This document shows, one piece after another, positions 11,844 to 22,565 of a stretch of 64,000 nt of DNA. How positions within the stretch are numbered: the stretch's first letter is position 1; each line of letters begins with the position of its first letter. The notes beneath the pieces were generated by a model. It searched no databases, was not told the DNA's origin, and was given only the letters and a program-made list of their open reading frames with translations. Source of the DNA: Hyaloscypha bicolor E. Lineage: Eukaryota > Ascomycota > Leotiomycetes > Helotiales > Hyaloscyphaceae. Where the stretch lies: contig NW_020194555.1 in assembly GCF_002865645.1 (NCBI RefSeq), forward strand, positions 1,364,001 to 1,428,000, given 5' to 3'. Made by a program: the position numbers and the translations under genes.

Positions 11844-12800
11844 TCAAATCCTTAGACTCCCCTCCATAACCACAACCGCACACCCACTCAGCCTCACACT
11901 CGCCACCCTCTTCCCCGCCCCATCCAAGCCAACATGAACCCCAATCCCGCTTCTCCTCCCCATCTCCACTCCCTGCGTGACCTCGAAACTCCTACTCCTC
12001 CCCTCCCTTAACGCCAGCCAGCTACTCAACGCACTGGCCGCACTGCCCGTCGCTGGATCCTCCATACCCACCTCTAGCATCCTCGTCCTGACCTTTACAA
12101 CCTCCTCCCCTCTCACCTCTTTATCCAAAACAACAAAGTAATACTTTGCCACGAAACTCTCGCCCCACCCCTCCTCCGTATCCAACACACCATGGAAATC
12201 AATACTCTGTCCCTGTAACTTGACCCTTCCCAACGCCTCTAAGCTTGCCAGCTCAACCAGGAGGAACGTCATTCCTTTTACAATAGAGACAATAGGAGCG
12301 TTGAGCTCCGCATCCCTCAACTCCTCCTCGCTGCTCAACCCCGAAATCGGCTGGGAAAGATCACCAAGCGTATGTCTATGAATATGCACATTATGCGGAA
12401 TCTCCGCCTTAACGCCGTCTCCATCACCATTCAGCGAGATAGCAATCCGTCCTGCTCTCGTGACAAGAGTTCCAGCATCCCATCTTCTCTCGCCGGAGAG
12501 CCAGAGAACGTAAGCTGCGGCGCCGATTGTTGGGTGCCCGGCGAATGGGAGCTCGGCGTCGGTGGTGAAGATGTCGACTTTCCACTCGGGGATGGAGGGA
12601 ACTTTTTGTTGGTGCAGGAATATTGTTTCCGAGAGGTTGAACTCACGGGCTATGAGTTGCTTTTGAGTTTGTGATAGGTGGGGTGAGAGGGCGGTCCGGA
12701 TACGGATGAGGGCGAGAGGATTGCCAGAGTAGGATGTGTTGGTGAAGACGTCGAGGGTTGTGAAGGGGAGGGTGTGGGGTCGAGGATAGTGCTCGCCCAT
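11844..12800 (-). CDS. PhzF-family isomerase/epimerase-like protein
   Basis: Intronless 318-residue protein of the PhzF family (diaminopimelate-epimerase fold), about the usual length of 280-320. The first half carries TTLDVFTNTSYSGNPLA (residues 14-30), the catalytic-Glu motif NLSET (55-59, Glu58) and ELPFAGHPTIGAA (83-95). The second half has EDPATGSAASA, the matching phosphate/carboxylate-binding loop. Both half-domains are therefore complete and the active-site Glu is kept. The bacterial founder isomerises a phenazine precursor; fungal members mostly have no assigned substrate, so no pathway should be assumed. The neighbours give no hint, and no biosynthetic cluster genes are nearby. The gene looks intact. 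Confidence 0.88.
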   Translation of the reverse strand: MGEHYPRPHTLPFTTLDVFTNTSYSGNPLALIRIRTALSPHLSQTQKQLIAREFNLSETIFLHQQKVPSIPEWKVDIFTTDAELPFAGHPTIGAAAYVLWLSGERRWDAGTLVTRAGRIAISLNGDGDGVKAEIPHNVHIHRHTLGDLSQPISGLSSEEELRDAELNAPIVSIVKGMTFLLVELASLEALGRVKLQGQSIDFHGVLDTEEGWGESFVAKYYFVVLDKEVRGEEVVKVRTRMLEVGMEDPATGSAASALSSWLALREGRSRSFEVTQGVEMGRRSGIGVHVGLDGAGKRVASVRLSGCAVVVMEGSLRI

Positions 12801-13753
12801 TTTGCTTGCTTGTTGGTTTGGTTATTGAGGTTGAGCGGCGAGGTATCTGGACATTTCTGACTGACGAGGTGGCTGGCTGGGTACTTGTCCTTTTATGTAC
12901 GTATTCGCGGCGTGCGGTTGACGAGTTGAATCATGTAACATTAAAAGTCCTTCAACACTGTCGAGTCAGGATCAAGGCTTACGGATTCTTCCCGTCACCA
13001 TGTGGCAACAATTGCCTTCTTACGATACAGCGGAGGAAACTCACCGCATCGTGGACGGATTCGCAGACTTCGTAGCGCCAAACCAACAAACACTTTACTG
13101 CTGCAAGCTAACGAGGGGTAACCTTACCGCAAGAGGTGGACCCTGAGCTCCGGCCTGCAGGTAACCCTAGTCGGTCCCCTCAAAGGGGTCCTCAAAAACC
13201 AACTTCCGTATTTCCACTGCCAACTTTCTTAAAACCCCAAGATTTCAAAATTATGTTCCACGTGCAAATCAGCATTTCTCAGTTTCATCTCGAAGGGGCG
13301 GAAAGTCATGGCCGAACGATCATATGATCTAAGTTTTCCTAGAAAGACGGAGTGCGTTTCTGGGGAAGAGATGGATTGAGTGAGATCAGCGGCGAGGTTG
13401 AGATGTGGTTCAATGGTCGAGATAGTGGGCAGCAGCCGAGTTGAGGTTGTGATAATGCAGGGCTTCGTTCTTGCAGAGGATTACGGCAGCCCATATGTTA
13501 GTACAAGGATATCCGAATCTGATTTCAGCATGCAGAAATATTCGTCCGCCGGAGGCATTTCCTGATAGGTGGTCATTGGTGGATGGATGAATAGAGGGTG
13601 TCACTCGCGAGAAGTCAAGGTGAGAGGTCAAGAATTGCTTCGTTGGGTAATGGTGGAGCCATCATAGCCGGCCCATCAGAGATGCATGGTGTCGTGCTGT
13701 CCCTGGCTCAAAGAAATATAGAGGCGTATAATCTTTAGTCGTGAAAATGTGGC
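12801..13753. other. Intergenic region, no supported gene
   Basis: Nearly 1 kb without a recognisable gene. Short ORFs (60-90 codons) on both strands have no domain. It includes the PhzF promoter on the left and the 3' side of the TRP channel gene on the right. Confidence 0.45.
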
Positions 13754-15971
13754 TTATGCTGCTTCATCTTCTTCCTCTTCTGGCGGGGTAATAGTCCGCT
13801 GTTGGGCCATAATTAATGCTGCCAGCTCGGCAATCTTGGCACTCAGGTCCTTTACCTGACCGCTCAGTTCCTTCACCTGGCCTTCCAAATCAGTGTTAGT
13901 CACAATAGTCGAATCCGCAGCCTCCTCCTTTCTGGCCTTGCCATTGTTAACATGTGCGCTAGGAGTGAACACTTCAGCTGCCCTGGGACCGCCAGGTGGG
14001 TGCCGTGAAGAGCTCGATGGTCCGTGGCTGGAATGCGTTGGTTGAGTCTTCGGCATCGCTGAGGGCTCGACAGTATGGTGGGTAGGCTGGATGGTTGAAA
14101 AGGTATTGGTCTCTCTGACCTGGTCGTGCGCCAGCTCGAAGAGCCAGATGGCACTGATAATAGGGAGATGTGTGACTTTGAGTACAAAGATGCGGGCGTT
14201 TCGAAGCTTCTCTGAGGCAACGAAAAGCCTGAGAGGTCGGATAAATATCAAAGGGATTAGGCTCTGCTTGAGTTTAGAAGCGCTTGTTATTCAAGGGATT
14301 AAGACTTACCAGAGGAGGGTAGAAATGCGTGAGTCTCTTACTGGTGGAAGCCTCGAGAACGTAGACTGAATATACGAACAGGTACTCCTCTCTCGCATGT
14401 GCAATAACCCTGGCAAATGCATCACGCTGAATACAGATCAAAGAAGTGATGAGAAGGACATTGGTCATGCAGACGAAGATGACCATCAATGGAGGACCGA
14501 GTTTGGGGTTGATATCACGCATAATCTCAAATCCTAGGGAGCTTCCTCCAAAGAACACCCTAACAAGAAACCAACTCATCTTAGGGACACTGAAAGCACC
14601 GCGAGACAGAAGGGTGAAGGTTGCCAGAAAGCCCAGGTAGAGTATCACCACTAGCATCATGAATTTGACGAAGTCTTTCACCATTGCTTCCAAACATGGA
14701 AGCAGAGTACCAAAGTATGGGAGCAAACACATGATAGAAAATAACCTTGGCACCATAAAAAGGGCTTCCAAGGACAGAATATCAAAGGCTGCGTCGATGG
14801 TCTGGGGATTGCCTTGGTATATCCCAAGACCCCTGGCCATTAAAAATGCAAAGCCAAGTACGATGATGATAATATCACAAGCATTCCAAATGTCGACGGC
14901 GTAGAAAATGGACTTGGTGTCTAAGAACTCGCTGAGCTCGTTGTAGGAGAATGCTGCAAACCAGATGTAAAGGAGAAACTCAAAAACTGTGATGTGGGAC
15001 CTAGTGTTCACATTAGAACGTCCCTTGTGGAGGAGCATCCTACTTACGAATTCCTCTCGACGAGAACGCAGCAGAGCCAGAAAAGGAAAGTTGCAACGAA
15101 CAAAACCTCGAAGGTTTTGATGTATCGGGGAACCCTCAGTCGCGTGAAAATATCGGCAGTCTTCTTGTTGTAGAATTGGGGTCTCTTCTTGGTGGTCGAA
15201 ACAAGACTCTCCCAAAATATGATGTCCCCTTTCCATATTCCATCTACTACCTTCTGAACAATCTTCTGGCTCAAAAATTTCTTGCAGTTGGCCACAGCAG
15301 CAATCTCGAGCCCGGTCAAGCCAGCAAACGATGATAGCGAGTGTTCTTGATCGTCTTCTTCGACGCCAGATTCAGTTCCCGAGGTTCCTCGGATGTTCAA
15401 AATAGACCTTAGGAGCTCGAATCGCCTGTTTGCAGGCGGTCCAGCGATCGGCGTGTCTCGAAATTGTGGAAGCAGGGTCGATTGTTCTGTGATCTCAGGA
15501 TGGCATCCGTCTCTCACCACCTCAACGCTTTGTTGGGGCAATTCGTATAAGCAAAACATTGCAGCATCTCGCATGCGTTGGCTCGAGTCTCGTTGATTCC
15601 GCCGGCTTCGATAGTAGAGAAGTGCCATTTCAACGTTCTACCACGACTTATAAGTGATTGCAAGGAGAACAGGAGGTGTTACCGACAGCAGAGCATTGAT
15701 TAAGCCTGGGTTAGTAACGCTTAGAACCAGATGATCTACCAAAGCCCGTATCTTGTGTCCTGCAGCAGCTGTTCGAAGTTGGTCGAATGTCGAGGGCATC
15801 GAGATCTCGTGAACAAAGTAGCTGCGTCCTGGTCAGCGATTGAGCCATGAAAAGCAATTGAGGATTTCCTTGCGGTAACAGTGCTTTTACGACCTTCACA
15901 AAGGGGTCCTTTGGGCCAATCTCTGGTAGCCCGGCCGCCGCTGGATGTTGGAAGGGATGCTGAGGGTTCAT
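13754..15971 (-). CDS. yvc1: YVC1-like TRP cation channel (vacuolar Ca2+ release type)
   Basis: Five exons: 15880-15971, 15683-15821, 15048-15637, 14310-15000, 13754-14263; introns of 58, 45, 47 and 46 nt, all GT/AG. They sum to 2022 nt, giving 673 residues in one frame. The 58-nt intron 15822-15879 has a CGCTGAC branch site and joins VVKAL to YFVHEISMP. The family is recognised from the transmembrane half: FEFLLYIWFAAFSYNELSEF, DIWNACDIIIIVLGFAF, a pore-side GGSSLGFEIM, NPKLGPPLMVIFVCMTNV, and AHAREEYLFVYSVYVLEAS just after the last helix. The yeast relative is a vacuolar-membrane channel that releases Ca2+ under osmotic stress; localisation here is inferred. The C-terminal tail ends in a heptad-like segment (LEGQVKELSGQVKDLSAKI), a probable coiled coil for tetramer assembly, then an acidic end. 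The gene is divergent from the PI31-like gene. Confidence 0.88.
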
Positions 15972-16526
15972 GGCGGTTGGAGGGTTTCGAGTTGGCCAAT
16001 CAAGGCTGGAATGGTCGGGCGAAGATTGAAGAACTCTCCAGAAGAAGAATGTTCCAGAACTTTCAGTGGACATTTGTTTATCACATTCTCATGAAGGTTC
16101 CTGAAGTTCTTGTGAAATTTGAAAAAGGAGAAGTTGAAAGGGGAAGCCGAAGCTATTACAAGGGTCGCGAGCTGAAACGCGGGCATGGCTTCCGCCTGTG
16201 GAGCCGCTTTGACGTCACTAAAGTGTGGCTTAGGCTTCAGCTCCAGCTCTGGCCCCAGCTCCAGCTCTAGGCAGCTTTGCGTTCGCCATCATAAAATCAC
16301 CCCGCATCAAGCCATCTTTCGACAACCACGCAACAACCTCACCCACGTCAGAGCGACTACAATAATCAATCCCATCTTGAAGATCATCCAAGACATTCGG
16401 GAAACAAGATCTCTACTGCGAGTTCTCAATCAACTACAAGCCGCACAAAGTGGGTACAAACCTAAACCGGGCCAGGCCTCCGGACGTCCTCCTCGACTGC
16501 CTCGACACCTCAAATCTACTCTCACA
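15972..16526. promoter_or_regulatory. Shared divergent promoter region, TRP channel / PI31
   Basis: 555 bp between two divergent start codons, so it must serve both genes. It contains a small direct repeat near 16239-16271 (CAGCTCCAGCTCT twice, separated by GGCCC). A TGACGTCA palindrome (CRE/AP-1-type) lies at about 16210-16217; its use is inferred. Confidence 0.45.
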
Positions 16527-17698
16527 ATGGCGAACAATCCTCTTAGTACCGAGAGCATTCTCAAGCACATGGCAGATGCCCTTCCCACACATGTCAAAGA
16601 CGACACAAATTCAGACTTCAGCAGCTCATACGAAGCTATTGCCCTTTTCACACATGCTTGCATGACAGCCGTTGGATTTCGATTGATAGGATACGGCGAG
16701 CATCAGAAGACAGGTGAGATATATCTACCTTCATCCATATTTCTCCCACTAACATCTCCCCAGAAGCAGAAGTCGCGGAAATAGCCCCACGATTGTCGTC
16801 AAAATGGAACCCCACCTTCGGATCGCATTCATTCCTCTACGCACATTCACAATCGTCAATGCAATATATTATCAAGATTGATAGGCTGGGGGGCAAAGCA
16901 GAAATCAGAGGTCTTGGTGTTGGCGATGAGAGAATCTTTCGATTTGAAGTTACTGCGAAGGACTATATTTCTTCAGCAGCACTCCCACTCAGGATCACCC
17001 TTACAGCAGATGGTGAGGAAGACAGGTCAAACTTGGAAGCAAAGCTGAAGGAGGTGTTTATCTCGCCTTCACGAATCCAAGACCTTGCATCCGAATTCAA
17101 AGTTACCATCATCCAAAAGTTAATACCAGGACTTAGTAAAGAGGGATATGAAGAGTCAGCCGCACAAGATGCTCGGGACGAGCGGGACGAAGCACACGCT
17201 CGACGCAACCCACGAGAAGACCCCCTTCGCGGGGGCAACAGACTGCCAGAACCAGCACGTCCGTATCCGTTCCAAGACCCCCTCGCCGTAGATCCTCGCA
17301 GACCAATTGTTCCACAAGGAGACTTCCCACCTCCAGGATTCGACGACGAACTCGACATGAACCGTCCATTACGGGGCATGGCTCCCCTCCACCCCAGTGC
17401 AAGAACACCGTTCAACATCGGACACGATGACCTGAATCCTCCAGGCCTCGGACCAAATGATCCTCTCCGAGGAAGCTTCGTAGGCGGTGGATTTCCGAGA
17501 CCTGGCGGAATGGGAGGAATGCACCCAACCTTCGACGACCCGTTATTTGGTGGAATGGGACAAGGACAAGGGGGGGATCCAAGAGCTCCACCTGGAGCGA
17601 GATATGATCCCGTGGGACCTGGTGATGGACCGCCACGAGGCGCTGGAGGAAGACCGCCGAATCCGTTTGGTGGATATGGATCGAATGACTTTATTTAG
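16527..17698 (+). CDS. PI31-type proteasome regulator
   Basis: Two exons, 16527-16713 and 16764-17698, with a 50-nt intron (GTGAGA donor, CACTAAC branch, CCCAG acceptor), giving 373 residues. The N-terminal half is the PI31/Fbxo7 FP-type domain: alternating helices and strands around EAIALFTHACMTAVGFRL, SFLYAHSQSSMQYIIKIDRL and KAEIRGLGVGDERIFRFEV. The C-terminal half is Pro/Gly/Arg-rich and disordered, with repeated D-P-L-R/F-G elements (EDPLRGGN, QDPLAVDP, NDPLRGSF, DDPLFGGM), the hallmark of PI31 C-termini. In animals and yeast PI31 (Fub1) binds the 20S core and affects assembly and activity. The extreme C-terminus is NDFI. An ATG upstream in the same frame gives an unconvincing extension, so I prefer 16527. 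Confidence 0.87.
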
Positions 17699-18698
17699 GG
17701 CTGGAAGTGTGTGATGAGTTTATGAAAGGGCAAGGGGATTGAATGGATTCGGGCAGGCACCGGTTGGCGTTAGGATGGGAACTCTACTGAGGAGAAATAT
17801 GAAAGTGCAATATAGTGCAATTCTAGTAAGTGTCCAGTTCAGAACTATCCAATTTGCATTGTATATCACAAGTCTGAGTCGTGAAAGTTTGTGAAGTGAA
17901 TAGTTCATCATTGCACGATTCCTATTTTGTTGCAGATCGACTCAATGTCCCAACTTCTTCTGGTACAATCAGGATATCGAATCTGTCTAAACTCAAGTGA
18001 ATCGCTCGAGTAAATGTTTTTATTGCACATCGCACTCACGGTACGAGAACTTCTGGTACATTGGCATTCTTCTCATCAACATTGCCCCCTCCCCCACCCG
18101 CCTTCCCCTTGAGTCTTGTTGCATCTCACATTATTGTCCGAAGTCATCTTAAGTTGTCAAGATCAGTAGTGTGGAGTTTTCGTCCGAGGGTAAAAGCAGT
18201 CACTTTCAACTGATCCGTGGCCGAGCAGTGAATTTGAAGCTGAGGGTATGTGTTGCACGACACTTCAATGTTCCAACTCTTTCTGGGATGTTGAGAACGT
18301 CCTCGTTGGGAAGTGAATCTGACAAGTTGATTTTTGTTGCATATCGACTCGATGTTCCAATAAACTTTGGTACATTGAGGCAGTAATGATCCTGACGTTC
18401 ATCACATATGTCAAAGGTGAACGCTAGATTGGTGATAGGTGTTGTTAACCCATGTTCCTCTGTATCTACCTACTCATCCCGCATCAGTACTTATACAACC
18501 CCTCTCCTGCACTCTTCAGATGCCTAAAAGCCTCCCCAAACCATCAGTCAATGAATTCAAAAGTCGTATAACTCCAGGTATCAAATCTAGATCTCTCATC
18601 TCTCACCGCGCATAGCCAGGCCCTTTCTATCCAGATCGCCCTCCATTCAATAATCCATGGATTTCCTAACGGAAAAATTCAAATTAAGGAAGATGGTA
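17699..18698. other. Convergent intergenic region with a four-copy repeat
   Basis: 1 kb between the 3' ends of the PI31-like and Sec14-like genes. No gene is supported. It carries the imperfect repeat described separately (17925-18380). Confidence 0.5.
17925..18380 (+). repeat. Imperfect direct repeat of about 50 bp, four copies
   Basis: Four diverged copies at about 17925-17973, 18016-18064, 18248-18295 and 18331-18380. Shared elements in order: a T-rich start, TTGTTGCA or TTGCAC, a variant of ATCGACTCAATGT, CCAACTTCT and TGGTACATTGAGG. Each copy is preceded 15-35 bp upstream by AAGTGAAT or a near match, so the real unit may be about 75 bp. Spacing is irregular (about 90, 230 and 83 bp), so it is not a simple tandem array. 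Copies 1 and 4 are the most alike. Function unknown. Confidence 0.6.
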
Positions 18699-20527
18699 TC
18701 ATGCAGATACGCCAATCTTCTCTTTAACCTTCTCGACCAACCCTACACCCCCATCATGATTTTCGCTCGAATGAGCTTTATCCGCCTCCTCGACACCGCC
18801 TCCGACCGCAGGATCAGTCACATCGCCTGCAGCGTGGTGTTGGTGCGCATTTTCCGTCTCCAGTGTCTTCCCATTGACAGGAACACTCGGGTCCAGCAAG
18901 TTCGCCATGGCTGTTTGATGGGGTCCGTTAATATTCCCATTTTCTTTTGGGCCCTTAGCCTCACCGTTGAGGGCAAGATTCCCCGTCTTCTCGTTCAAAG
19001 TATCGATGCCCTCGCTAGCGGTGACGAAGCTAATGGGTTCGGGTCTCGAGGCGGGAATGAGTGTTCCTTCTTGGATCGCTACTGTTTCCTCCCCTTCTGC
19101 CTTCCCTTGCTCTTTCAACTGTTGCTGTCCAGGTACCTGCAAAAGCGTGGAAGGCAAATCCGTCTCCGTCGGCGCCGTCAACTGCTCCTTCTTCACCACC
19201 CCCGCATGGCCATTAATCTCTACCGCCATCTCCGGAAACTTCGTCTCAATCCTACAGATCTTCTCCCTTCTCTCCTTCCCGCCCTCCGCACCAACGGCCA
19301 GCGCCTCCATATCGAAGCCTGTCTTCCCCGCTTTCCCCTTCTCCCCTTCCTCATCAAAATTAACCCAATACATCGGGCCCCGCGGAAACTCCTTCCTGTC
19401 GCCTTCCCACTTGATGAAATGCTCCATCGCCGGGTCGACGACCGGCTTATCGCCGAACGTGTAGTCTAGCTGCCCGCCGTACTTTTTGGGTATGTTGGCG
19501 GGTTCGATGAAGGATTCGAGCGTGGGGAGCAGGTCGTGGTGTGACAGGATGAAGATTTTGGAGGTGGTGATGGGGTCGAACCAGCGTTTTATCCAGCCCC
19601 AGACTGTGGGGAAGAATGCGGGGGCGCCGATTATCTGGAAATTTTTACATTAGAATCGAAAATGGAGATTGGAGGTTTAAGCGGGTTGGGAATGGAAGGG
19701 AGAATCGGGGGACTAACAAAGATTCGATCAAGAGTTTCCGGGTAGTGAGCCGTAGCCAGGGTGCTAGCATCCTGCATGTGCGTCCTCAGATTCCAAAACT
19801 GCTTCAATCCCACCCCACTAATATCCACAATATTATTGCTCTGCGTAATCGGCGTGCGGGGATGATCTCTATCCAGCAACGCTGTGCACAGCGGCATCAC
19901 GAATCTTATTAAGTTCTCGTAGAGTGCGAAGAGGCGGAGGAGTTTGGGGGAGGTCTTGCCGTCCGTTTGCGCTTTTGAGTTGGTCTCTTTGGCGGATTTC
20001 TCGTACGCGGCCATGGTTTTGCTGTTTAGGTGCTTGACTTCGTAAACGTAGACGGGGATTCCGCGGCGATCGCGACGGCCGGTCCACTGTGGGTACTAAG
20101 GGGAGGTTAGAGGGGCAATTTGGAAGGAGGGGAGTGAAGGTACCAAGTGACGTGTCTCTTCGTAGTGTTCTATGTCTATGGTCTCATATAGCTGGTCTAA
20201 TTGGTTTGCCTTGCGCCAATCCTCTGTGTCTGTGAACTGCTTGAGGGCGTCTGGTACAATGAACCGGCGGGCCCGGAGAAAGCGTCTGTATATCATGTCA
20301 GACGGGCATTTCAAGGCAAAGGGGAATTCGTACAGTAATGTAGCATCATCGTGTGTACCAGGCTCGTCCCCAGTCCCAGGTTTGTAGTATCCCTTTTCCT
20401 CGCAGACTATCTTGAAGTTCTTGAACGCTGCTTCTTCGTCCGAGGAGAGATGTCCGAGATGGCCCTGAGGATATCCATACTCAACCACAGCAGATTGGAC
20501 TCGGTGTGCGGGGCCATCGGACGACAT
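18699..20527 (-). CDS. Sec14/CRAL-TRIO lipid-transfer protein
   Basis: Three exons: 20144-20527, 19718-20095, 18699-19634; introns of 48 and 83 nt with GT/AG ends; 565 residues. The N-terminal CRAL-TRIO-N helices include FPFALKCPSDMIYRRFLRAR. The lipid-binding domain follows: YPQWTGRRDRRGIPVYVYEV, NNIVDISGVGLKQFWN, AHYPETLDRIFIIGAP, then WKR-like FFPTVWGWIKRWFDP and IPKKYGGQLDY, a complete Sec14 fold. It would move phosphatidylinositol and phosphatidylcholine or related lipids between membranes and stimulate phosphoinositide synthesis; substrate is inferred from the family. The 240-residue C-terminal tail is Glu/Lys/Gly/Pro-rich and probably disordered, longer than yeast Sec14 (about 300 residues in all). 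A long ORF on the opposite strand here is a shadow of this gene. Confidence 0.9.
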
Positions 20528-21315
20528 GACTGCGTAAAGTATACAAGTAAAGAAGAAAGAAAGAGGTCAAAGAGCCAAGGATTTCCAAAGAGTCCGAGGA
20601 TTGATTTACCGCTGCTGTGGCAGTAACTTTATGGCAGTATTAGTTCCAACGTCATGCATTAGTGGTGGAGGATCTTAGTCATCTCGGACATTAGGGGTCT
20701 CTAGGCATGATCCTCTTAACAAGCGCTGACGAAGTGGTGAAGATTTCCTGTTTGGTCCGCTGCTGTGCTTAAGCAGAGAGGTTGAAGCCGCCACAAAAGT
20801 CCGGCTTCTTCGGCACCGGATGACCAGGTTGGGTGCATCCCGTGATGGAAGGCTGGAGAAGCCAAAACGGCGAAATTCGTGCGAGTGCGAACTTGAATAA
20901 TCATGACTGATGAGAAGAGACAAGTCACGTCGGGGCGGATCTCGGGATAGCGATAACGTGATACTTTCAAGCGTTCTTTTGTCCAGCTTGTGATTCTGGA
21001 ATGTTGGAGGCTTTCTGCAGGCGGAGAGCCATCAACTCTGGCTTGAGGCGTCGTAGGATAGATGGAACGAGATGCAGGTACTCGGGAAGAATTGGAGAGA
21101 GGGACATTCCTTATATATTATTTGGATTATGTTATCAACACCGAGTGACATTCGACAACCACGCGTCCCTGATCTTTTCCCCTCGTTCCATCCATGCAAG
21201 GTTGTGACTTCGCCTCGATTTCGAGATCCGACCCCACTATTCTTTGGCTTCTCGTACCACATCGTTTTTCCCACGCGACAACCAGCTTTCTTTTCCGGAC
21301 GAAAACATCGAGCTC
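20528..21315. promoter_or_regulatory. Divergent promoter region, Sec14-like / MoaB-like
   Basis: 788 bp between two divergent start codons. Only short ORFs without domains. It should contain both promoters; I see no clear TATA box. Confidence 0.4.
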
Positions 21316-22565
21316 ATGTTGTCGAGATTCTCACAATTGGCACGCCATCTCGCTCGTCCTCTTCCCAATCACGCTCATACGTCTGCTGCAGCAATTTCCA
21401 GTGCTGCCAGGGGAGTCATGACGTCAAGTACCGCAGATGAGAGGAACTCAAGGACAATCCATACGGCAGCATGTCTGATTATTGGAGATGAAGTTTTGGG
21501 TGGGAAGGTGAGCTTTCTTAATGGTTGGGAGCTTGTTCGCAAAGCACAATGCTGACTTTTGGTTAATTCAGACCGTAGATGTATGTTCGAACAAGCTCCA
21601 AGCGGGACGATAACGGAGTGCTGATGGAACACGCAGACGAATTCTGCATATATGGCCAAATTCTGCTTCGGATTGGGAATGGTATATCTAGCAAGAGAGC
21701 AATTCGGTGCTGACACTGATGGTTGGGCAGCCCCTGAAACGAATCGAGGTCATTGCAGACGACGAGGACGAAATTATTGAAGCAGTCCGCCGCATGAGCA
21801 ACAACTACGATTTCGTGGTTACAAGTGGAGGCATTGGGCCAACGTATGCTATCCCCGGAGGAGACATTGGCTTTGACTGACATCTCCAGGCACGACGACA
21901 TCACCTACCAATCGATAGCCAAAGCCTTTGGGCTCAAACTCAAGGTTCACCAAGAAGCTTATGAACGCATGAAGAAACTGTCAAAACCACATCCTTCACA
22001 ACCAAATTTCTCATGGGACGAAGATACGCCAGCACGAACAGCCAAGATGCGAATGATCGAACTTCCCCTAGATGAGACTCGAGATTTAAAGAAGCAGGTT
22101 ATATTTCCGCATGAGGATTTGTGGGTACCGGTCGCTTGTATAAATGGTAATGTCCATGTCTTGCCTGGTGTGCCAAGGTTATTTGAAAGATTGCTCGACG
22201 GAATGAAGCCAATTTTGACACCACGATTGAGCGACCCTGAAGGAAAGGGCATTCATAGGATACTGATTTCGACCCCGCAGGCGGAGAGCGAGGTTGCGCC
22301 GTATTTGGCTGAACTTGCGGCCCGGGTGGAGCCTAAAGGAGTGAAGGTCGGCAGTTATCCAAGGTGGGGCAAGGAAAGAAATACCGTTACTCTAGTTGGA
22401 AGGTAGGTTGGACCGCCTTGTGGCCCAGGCAGACGCTGATAACGACGCAGAGATCAAGATTTCCTAGAAAGCTTAGTCGCCGAAGTGGAGAAGAACGTTG
22501 ATGGTCGTCGGGTGACAGTAGAAGGAGAGGACGATGTTGAAGAGACGAAAACAGCTGGTCAATGA
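21316..22565 (+). CDS. MoaB/CinA-type molybdopterin-binding-fold protein (FAD pyrophosphatase-like)
   Basis: Six exons: 21316-21507, 21572-21580, 21637-21681, 21731-21843, 21890-22402, 22451-22565; 328 residues in one frame, all introns GT/AG. Exon 2 is only 9 nt and encodes Thr-Val-Asp, giving LGGKTVDTNSAYMAK across three exons, which is the conserved family motif. Other landmarks: IIGDEVLGGK, VTSGGIGPTHDDITYQS (the nucleotide/cofactor loop) and HVLPGVPRLFERLL. This is the domain found in MoaB/MogA and CinA; the yeast relative of this architecture is, as I recall, a FAD pyrophosphatase (Fpy1), so a flavin-nucleotide role is more likely than molybdenum cofactor synthesis. The first 34 or so residues are Arg/Ser/Ala-rich and could be a mitochondrial presequence; an internal ATG at 21418 would give a cytosolic form. 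Confidence 0.87.

Noticed and set aside
18657..19469. 270-codon plus-strand ORF
   Set aside because: It lies antisense to exon 3 of the Sec14-like gene; that gene has conserved domains, the ORF has none.
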